From contig JAYWFX010000028.1 of the NCBI GenBank assembly GCA_043778575.1, forward strand, positions 1 through 10,766: a stretch of DNA of 10,766 nucleotides. The letters run 5' to 3'. The DNA is from JAYWFX01 sp043778575 (lineage in GTDB: Bacteria > Patescibacteriota > JACMRA01). Below, piece by piece: positions 6,024 to 10,766 of the stretch. Numbering within the stretch: the stretch's first letter is position 1; every line of letters starts with the position of its first letter. The notes under the pieces are model-generated. The model searched no databases and was not told the origin of the DNA. It was given only the letters and a program-made list of their open reading frames with translations. Made by a program: the position numbers and the translations under genes.

Positions 6024-6928
6024 GGTATAATAATCGATAACACTTTTTCAGCTACACGTATCTCAATCGGGGTTTTTGCTATAGCTTCTCCGTCAATATC
6101 TACAAACATTGGTTGATTTGTATCAATCTCAGCATGGTCAAAACTCAAGTGCTTGATACGCCTATTGTGTATGTTGTGATTAAATAAGGACAGAAACCAG
6201 TATCCGAATAGATTAATTTTATCTTTCCAGTTGTTGCACAAAAATATCTTTAGGATGAGCTTACCGCTACCAAGATTAGCATTGAGGGCTAATGGAAGAC
6301 CACCTTGAAACTGACCATTCGCCGCTAGAATTTCAATACACTGAAACTTTTCTACGCCAGACGAAGTTGTTAGAGTCACTTCAAATGGTTGAAAACACAG
6401 CAAATTCCAAATGGCTACAGGTAGGTATGCAAGCCTCCCAAAGTTCTTTTTAAAATCATTGTTTACTGATCGATTTACCTCCACAGTCAAACCAATGTTG
6501 GCAGTATTTGCAAAATAATCATCACCAATAAGTCCCAGATCAATTTGCTGTATCTTACCAGATTTAATAACTTTAATAGCACCTTCTAGATCTAATGGCA
6601 TATTCAGGCTACGGGCAAAACTGTTACTGGTGCCCAGCGGAAGAATTGCAAACAACACGTCTTTTTTAACTCCAAAATCAACTATCGCACTAACCGTACC
6701 GTCGCCCCCACCAATAATAATCATATCAATACCATCATCTATACAGCTAGACACAATAGCATGTATTTCTCTCGGACGACACACACAAATTGCCTCAGAG
6801 ATCCAGATACCGCTGTCTATCAAAAGGATTTTAGCATGTTTGAATAAGCTACGACCGCGTTGAGATTTTCCATTGACGATCAAAGCTATTTTTTTACTAT
6901 TCACGTCAATATAATGAGATATGTTCAT
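6020..6928 (-). CDS. Diacylglycerol kinase family lipid kinase (YegS/DgkB type)
   Basis: 302 residues, normal for the family. These enzymes use ATP to phosphorylate diacylglycerol, sphingoid or related lipids at the inner face of the membrane. The catalytic domain shows the nucleotide-binding GGGDGT at 73-78 and PLGTSNSFAR at 97-106, the typical PLGTxNxFAR loop. The C-terminal beta-sandwich has GGLPLALNANLGSGKL (209-224) and the late DGE (279-281). The usual Asp in the DDG turn of the second domain is Ser here (GSG), so substrate or regulation may differ. It begins at ATG 6928 with no Shine-Dalgarno sequence, 53 bases after the membrane hydrolase gene on the same strand. It is the last gene of the minus-strand run. 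GTTACTGTTACA at 6949-6960 upstream resembles the TrmB-module sites, perhaps by chance. Confidence 0.92.
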   Translation of the reverse strand: MNISHYIDVNSKKIALIVNGKSQRGRSLFKHAKILLIDSGIWISEAICVCRPREIHAIVSSCIDDGIDMIIIGGGDGTVSAIVDFGVKKDVLFAILPLGTSNSFARSLNMPLDLEGAIKVIKSGKIQQIDLGLIGDDYFANTANIGLTVEVNRSVNNDFKKNFGRLAYLPVAIWNLLCFQPFEVTLTTSSGVEKFQCIEILAANGQFQGGLPLALNANLGSGKLILKIFLCNNWKDKINLFGYWFLSLFNHNIHNRRIKHLSFDHAEIDTNQPMFVDIDGEAIAKTPIEIRVAEKVLSIIIP

Positions 6929-6981
6929 AATTCTTGAGCGGCTATATTGTTACTGTTACATAACCACAGGATATGAATTGG

Positions 6982-7698
6982 TTATGTGAGGTATCCTCTC
7001 CAATAGTTAATCGATCCAAGATCAAACATAACCCAAAACTTGTGCAGCAAATACGCATTTATCAATAGGAGAATTACCCCAATGCACGACTCAACTCCAC
7101 CTCCCGTCCTAAATAATCTCAGACCCTGACACAGTCGTATAGGAAAGAACAGTGGCACACCCTCGATAGTCACAAAATCTCCAACAATATGAGCGATGTA
7201 GCCAACCACTAATAGTGTCAAAATCTCTAATCGAAGCCTCTCTTTCCAGATCAAAAACACCAGAGACACCAAAAATACATTGAGGATAATCTCAAACAAT
7301 CTCACTGCCAGCTGTATTTGCTTGGTACTAAAAAACCCTCCGCTGAGATGTTTTAGCTGACCAATACGGCGATTCATGAGTTTGCCCAAAAAATACACAC
7401 CAATAAACGCAGCAACCAACAGCAAGACACTCAAAACTAAACTATGACCAAGCAAAAAATACAACCCTCCTGCAAATACCCCGACCCCGAGTATCGAATG
7501 AGTAATCTGGCGATGAGGAAATAACCTGTTGAAGTGTGGGAAAAAGTTACTGATTTCACTATTTGGATGATCTATATCAGGTAGTAGTGCAGCAAAAACC
7601 ACAAAAATAATACATGGCAAAAAAAATGGAACTTGATAATATAAACTGACTCCAAGCACTAAAGCTGTAGCCAAAGTAACGTGATTAATAGCAAGCAT
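6982..7698 (-). CDS. YdjM-like membrane-bound metal-dependent hydrolase
   Basis: 238 residues when started at ATG 7698. The frame stays open upstream into ruvA as far as 7770, but residues before this ATG are hydrophilic, overlap ruvA out of frame and lack family features. Starting at MLAINHVTLATALVLG places the conserved early His (H6) as in the family. Other motifs are LLPDIDHP (38-45), HRQITHS (62-68) and GYIAHIVGDFVT (166-177), giving the His/Asp set thought to bind metal. There are about six membrane segments. The family is known as LexA-regulated, membrane-bound metal-dependent hydrolase in E. coli (YdjM); the substrate is unknown. It begins eight bases after the ruvA stop, with a weak AGGG upstream, so it is probably co-transcribed with ruvA. 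Confidence 0.85.
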   Translation of the reverse strand: MLAINHVTLATALVLGVSLYYQVPFFLPCIIFVVFAALLPDIDHPNSEISNFFPHFNRLFPHRQITHSILGVGVFAGGLYFLLGHSLVLSVLLLVAAFIGVYFLGKLMNRRIGQLKHLSGGFFSTKQIQLAVRLFEIILNVFLVSLVFLIWKERLRLEILTLLVVGYIAHIVGDFVTIEGVPLFFPIRLCQGLRLFRTGGGVESCIGVILLLINAYLLHKFWVMFDLGSINYWRGYLT

Positions 7699-7706
7699 AT
7701 ACAACC

Positions 7707-8312
7707 CTAAACCCTGACCATCGAGGTCAACGCCTTTTTTACCAATCCTGTCAGATCTTTCTCCTCCCATTCTCCCTGTCGTTTTAGTTCTGTGATAGTT
7801 GAGACTATTTCTCCTCGTTTGTATCCTAGGTTGCTGAGAGTATCAGTAAAGTCGGTGACAAATTTTCCTGTTTTATCTATCTTTGTAGTGGTAGACCTCT
7901 CGTCGAGTTTAGCTAAATCTGTGGTTGCTCCTTTGAGCTCTAAAACAATCTTTTTAGCAGTTTTCTCCCCCAATCCTTTGACACTTGAAAATGTAGCTGC
8001 GTCCTGATTTACGATAGCTTCCTGTACTCTTTTTGAGCCGAGTGAATAAATGATATTTGTAGCTGCTTTGGGGCCTACACCTGATACTTTTGTGAGTTTT
8101 TCAGCCCACTTGCGATCATCAAGCGAATCAAATGAGTACAGGTCTTGGTCAGCCTCTCGAATCACGTGCCAGATAAAAAACTCGATATTTTCGTTGATCA
8201 TAAAGCCTTTGAGCGGCGATACATAAACTACATACCCAATCCCCCCTGCTGTTTTTATAATTATCTGACTCTCGAGTAAACCAATAATTCTCCCCTGTAA
8301 ATATCCAATCAT
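7707..8312 (-). CDS. ruvA: Holliday junction branch migration protein RuvA
   Basis: 201 residues, the usual length. RuvA tetramers hold the Holliday junction in a square-planar form and load the RuvB motor. Domain I (1-62) is the OB fold starting MIGYLQGRIIG, with the acidic pin near IREADQD (51-57). Domain II carries two helix-hairpin-helix motifs, VSGVGPKAA (76-84) and VKGLGEKTA (111-119), which contact DNA backbone. A loose linker rich in Thr and Lys (130-150) leads to domain III (152-200), the RuvB-binding three-helix domain. ruvB and ruvC are not in the window. It lies 40 bases after a TPR gene and eight bases before the hydrolase. The stop is TAG. No Shine-Dalgarno sequence; a TATTAT box at 8330-8325 could give a very short leader. 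Confidence 0.96.
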   Translation of the reverse strand: MIGYLQGRIIGLLESQIIIKTAGGIGYVVYVSPLKGFMINENIEFFIWHVIREADQDLYSFDSLDDRKWAEKLTKVSGVGPKAATNIIYSLGSKRVQEAIVNQDAATFSSVKGLGEKTAKKIVLELKGATTDLAKLDERSTTTKIDKTGKFVTDFTDTLSNLGYKRGEIVSTITELKRQGEWEEKDLTGLVKKALTSMVRV

Positions 8313-8352
8313 GTAATAAGATTAATAATATGCAAATATAAATAATGTTTGT

Positions 8353-9156
8353 TTAGCCTATTCCAATCAGGTTGTTAGCTGCTTTTTCCTTGTCTTTTTC
8401 ATTGCCATTTTTCATGATAAAACGATTGATATCCGTAGCCTTGTCAATGTCTCCATATTTTTCGTACAAATTTCCTAGCTCAAACCAAGCAGTCCAATCA
8501 TCGAGCTTTTCACTTGTCTTGAGTTTTCGTAGAATTCTTTTTTCCTGAACTTCAAATTGAGTTAACTCAGAATCAGGTTTAGTTTTTTCTTCGTCTTTTT
8601 CCGTCTGTGTTTGTCTATGATCCTGTATTGGGTTTGATGAAGAATTTTTTGAGGACGCGGTGGCAGAATCAGGGGTTTCGTTGTATGTTTGAGATGGATA
8701 TGTCTCGATAACAGAACTATTCTTTTGCTCTATATGATCAGCTAAACTATCTATTTTAGAGTTAGATTTAGGAGGTTCAGGTCGAAAATCTACATCCTCT
8801 AATGGGGGCTTGCTGAGACTAATCAAATACCGAAACAGTCTCTTTGTCGAGCTCCAAGCATTTTTTCTAAAATTCTCAATTTCTTGAATTATCTTGTGAA
8901 CCCAATCGAGATATTGTCTATTTTTTACATCCAAAAGTACTCTACTGGCGACTTTGAATCCAGGGTTTTTATAGATCGTATTGTTGCTTGATCTGTTTTT
9001 GTGCTCTTTACTCAAAATACCATTATCCGCTGGTTTGATTTTGCTAGTGAGATCATCAACTTTTCGTAATTCGAAACTGAGCATCGCATAATTGAGTGCA
9101 ACGCCCAACAAATACAAAAAAAGGATAATGCAACAAAATGAAACGAAGATCAACAT
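8353..9156 (-). CDS. Membrane-anchored protein with C-terminal TPR-like motif
   Basis: 267 residues. One N-terminal membrane helix (about 2-24) is followed by a basic and helical part (60-115). A long low-complexity linker (120-200) is rich in Ser, Asn, Pro, Glu and Lys. A C-terminal helical repeat, WTAWFELGNLYEKYGDIDKATD (221-242), has the Trp/Leu/Gly/Tyr/Ala pattern of a TPR, followed by a second partial helix pair. The topology suggests an inner-membrane anchor with a protein-binding head; the partner is unknown. It precedes ruvA by 40 bases on the same strand, which suggests co-transcription but not necessarily a role in recombination. It has the clearest promoter in the window and appears to be translated from a leaderless message. 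Confidence 0.72.
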   Translation of the reverse strand: MLIFVSFCCIILFLYLLGVALNYAMLSFELRKVDDLTSKIKPADNGILSKEHKNRSSNNTIYKNPGFKVASRVLLDVKNRQYLDWVHKIIQEIENFRKNAWSSTKRLFRYLISLSKPPLEDVDFRPEPPKSNSKIDSLADHIEQKNSSVIETYPSQTYNETPDSATASSKNSSSNPIQDHRQTQTEKDEEKTKPDSELTQFEVQEKRILRKLKTSEKLDDWTAWFELGNLYEKYGDIDKATDINRFIMKNGNEKDKEKAANNLIGIG

Positions 9157-9191
9157 AGTAGTGGTATACAGTGGGTTATTGACTGTGTCAA
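9157..9191 (-). promoter_or_regulatory. Consensus-like leaderless promoter of the TPR gene
   Basis: On the minus strand a perfect TTGACA (9191-9186) is followed after 17 bases by TATACC (9168-9163), a good sigma-70 type pair. Only six bases separate the -10 box from the ATG at 9156, so transcription should begin at or within a base of the start codon. No ribosome binding site can exist on that message. Confidence 0.65.
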
Positions 9192-9251
9192 GGTGTCCTG
9201 AGATGTTTCTTTGGTGATATATTTAGTACTATACTTGGGGTGTCAGCCTGA

Positions 9252-9671
9252 CTATTTTACCATTCGCTTTTGCCAAAATTGAACTGCTGTATAGCTGTAG
9301 TAACTACCAAGTAATAAATACACAGCTCGCAGTAACCCCCAATATGACTGATCAATATTCTCACGAAATACCAAACCAAACGGATACCAGTACGGAAGTC
9401 CAAGATAATTTTGAGCTAAATAGTTTTGAGGAATCTGAAATATGCAACCACCTGTAATACCCTGCATCACTACGATAAAAGCTAATATACAAATCAAACC
9501 GAATTTGAAACAACCAATATATCTGTCTAAACGTGATTCCCAAGTAGTTTTTTTTGGTAGATACGATTCAAAGGAATAGAAAAAAGCAACTACCACTATA
9601 AATGTCCAGTAGTATGGCTGATGAACGAAATCTATAAAACTAATAATTTTCTGGGCTAGTTCTACGTTCAT
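9252..9671 (-). CDS. Small integral membrane protein, possibly DUF2784-like
   Basis: 139 residues with membrane segments at about 20-37, 51-72 and 110-132, and a short hydrophobic stretch around 90-102. Between the second segment and that stretch lies GITGGCIFQIPQNYLAQNYLG (71-91). With the early FVHQPYYW, this vaguely recalls the His and Gly-Cys-Pro-x-Glu/Asn-x-Leu region of DUF2784 membrane proteins. The match is weak and no function is known for that family. ATG 9671 is preceded by AGG only; a TTGACA lies 30 bases upstream. It sits 69 bases after the surface protein gene and 95 bases before the TPR gene, all on the minus strand. Confidence 0.65.
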   Translation of the reverse strand: MNVELAQKIISFIDFVHQPYYWTFIVVVAFFYSFESYLPKKTTWESRLDRYIGCFKFGLICILAFIVVMQGITGGCIFQIPQNYLAQNYLGLPYWYPFGLVFRENIDQSYWGLLRAVYLLLGSYYSYTAVQFWQKRMVK

Positions 9672-9676
9672 AACCT

Positions 9677-9707
9677 AATAAAGGTTTTCAAAAAAACAAA
9701 TTGTCAA
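9677..9707 (-). promoter_or_regulatory. Probable promoter of the small membrane protein gene
   Basis: On the minus strand TTGACA (9707-9702) lies 30 bases before the ATG at 9671, almost the same distance as in the TPR gene promoter (29 bases). A poor -10 (CTTTAT or TTTATT, 18-19 bases downstream) would again put the transcription start within a few bases of the ATG. Confidence 0.4.
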
Positions 9708-9740
9708 CGTCTTATAATAGTCCCTAGTTTCATTGATAGC

Positions 9741-10766
9741 TTAATTGACTAAACCTGTGATTTGTACCTGAGAAGAGTCTCCATTTATCAACGCATTAGG
9801 GTTGGTACAGGTGACAACTGAGGCGGATTCGACACATGTCCAGTTTACCCCTGAGTATGACTGATAAACGATAGCTGGTGGCAAATTATCCACAACAGTG
9901 ATTGGTTGACCAGCACTATCAGGACCATTATTGGTAACAGTAAGTGTATAAGTGACGGTGGATTTTGATACTAATTGACCCTCTACAGAAGGAGAAGAGC
10001 TCGACCCTCCCGAAGAAGTCTTTACAAAGCTCAGGTCAGCATTTTGGGTTGAAGATAGCGTAACTTCAATCTGAGCGGAATCGTTTGAGTCAGAAAACCC
10101 TACAGCACTGAGTTTAGCAGTTTGTGAATATACAGCATCAGTAGTTGGTGCAGTCATCTTGACCTCGATATAACCCCGACCTCGTGATTGATCGAGCAAA
10201 TCAAGTGATTGGACATTGCTCCAGTCTGAATTATACACATATTGCCCTGCATTACCACCTACACCACAAACAGATGTGGTATCGCTAGTATTTGAGGTGT
10301 TTGAGCCAGCATCGTAATCTGTGCCCGTGACGTCGATCATAGTAGTGTACCATGAATCAACTGCTGATCGATAATACGTACACTGATGTAAATTTAAATA
10401 CCTATTTCCGAGTAATTGAAGAGTGCTTTTAGACGACCAAGTATTATTGAGTTGATACCCACCCGAAGCTGTATTTCCTGAGCCACATATATTTGATGGG
10501 TCTACAGTATTGCTGGTGTTGGTACCGGCATCCATCTGGGTTGGGAATGTAGGATTGTTTGAGTTGCCGATGGAATTAAACCAGCCATCGATGTCAGATT
10601 GGTAATACACACACTCGTGAAAGTTCAAATATCTTCTGTTTGTGATGTTATATGAGTTCATCTGTGACCATGTAGGATCGGGGCTGTATTGGACAACTGT
10701 GCTGCTACTTGAGCCACAGTTGATACTTGTTGGTGAGTTTGAAGCACTACTATTAGCATCGTATAT
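9741..10766 (-). CDS. Surface protein with Cys-containing repeats and C-terminal DUF11 domain (partial)
   Basis: The frame is open to the window edge, so the 341 residues seen are the C-terminal part; the Met at 10661 is internal. Numbering from the edge, residues 3-78 and 79-151 are two related units, and 152 to about 195 a third, degenerate one. Each begins DA(G/N)xN(T/S)SN, has a CG, a TW(S) and, in the first two, NRxYLNxHxCxYYxSxxDxW. About 240-341 is a DUF11 immunoglobulin-like domain (ADLSFVKT…YTLTVTNNGPDSAG…VDNLPP), preceded by a Gly/Ser run. Rich in Ser, Thr and Asn with few charges, it is typical of secreted cell-surface or adhesion proteins. It ends at TAA inside the last DUF11 strands, with no membrane helix or sorting signal. 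The Cys residues may form disulfides outside the cell. Confidence 0.82.
   Translation of the reverse strand: MYDANSSASNSPTSINCGSSSSTVVQYSPDPTWSQMNSYNITNRRYLNFHECVYYQSDIDGWFNSIGNSNNPTFPTQMDAGTNTSNTVDPSNICGSGNTASGGYQLNNTWSSKSTLQLLGNRYLNLHQCTYYRSAVDSWYTTMIDVTGTDYDAGSNTSNTSDTTSVCGVGGNAGQYVYNSDWSNVQSLDLLDQSRGRGYIEVKMTAPTTDAVYSQTAKLSAVGFSDSNDSAQIEVTLSSTQNADLSFVKTSSGGSSSSPSVEGQLVSKSTVTYTLTVTNNGPDSAGQPITVVDNLPPAIVYQSYSGVNWTCVESASVVTCTNPNALINGDSSQVQITGLVN
10180..10760 (-). repeat. Tandem protein repeats of about 73-76 residues
   Basis: Units run at 10760-10533, 10532-10314 and 10313 to about 10180 (degenerate). Conserved positions are DA(G/N), N(T/S)SN, CG, W, then RxYLNxHxCxYYxS and DxW; the last block is lost from the third unit. 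DNA identity is moderate, so these are old duplications rather than a recent expansion. Confidence 0.7.

Noticed and set aside
7699..7770. Longer start for the YdjM-like hydrolase, overlapping the end of ruvA.
   Set aside because: The extra 24 residues are hydrophilic, read through ruvA in another frame and push the conserved N-terminal His out of place.
1..10766. tRNA, rRNA, CRISPR array, insertion sequence or phage attachment site.
   Set aside because: None could be recognised by reading either strand; no transposase-like protein or cloverleaf was found.

Overview
The window is low in G+C and bacterial. It carries a standard RuvA, an Sec/lipoprotein-type signal, a DUF11 surface protein and a YegS/DgkB-type lipid kinase. 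Two TrmB-like regulators, a YdjM-type membrane hydrolase, the almost complete lack of Shine-Dalgarno sequences and at least one clear leaderless promoter fit a candidate-phyla-radiation (Patescibacteria) genome. That placement is inference from gene style and cannot be proved from sequence alone. The standard code applies: long genes use TAA or TAG stops and none contains an in-frame TGA.

Left segment (1-2032): AT-rich and accessory in character. It holds a gene end, a start-less remnant with an Asn-Cys motif, two overlapping small four-helix membrane proteins, and on the minus strand a gene of unknown function. That gene is broken at three tandem copies of an 8-bp unit. Removing exactly one unit restores a single 165-residue reading frame, so it may be phase variable. 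A long perfect hairpin and a 10-bp palindrome lie just upstream of it.

Central segment (2033-5261): the most striking part. Four genes form a mirror-image array: TrmB-like regulator (-), heme-oxygenase-like protein (+), heme-oxygenase-like protein (-), TrmB-like regulator (+). The regulators are full-length paralogs of each other, and so are the two enzyme-like proteins. Each regulator is divergently paired with one enzyme-like gene, and similar TGTAACAAA elements sit in both divergent spacers. The enzyme-like proteins keep four of the six usual diiron ligands, but in both the last two positions are replaced and a neighbouring His is conserved instead. It looks like an inverted duplication of a regulator-plus-enzyme module of unknown chemistry.

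Right segment (5337-10766): a lipoprotein gene converges on a minus-strand run of six genes. In transcription order these are a DUF11 surface protein with about 75-residue Cys-containing repeats (its start lies beyond the window), a small membrane protein, a membrane-anchored TPR protein, ruvA, a YdjM-like membrane hydrolase and a diacylglycerol-kinase-family lipid kinase. ruvA and the hydrolase are closely spaced and probably co-transcribed. The run mixes a housekeeping recombination gene with envelope and lipid functions.
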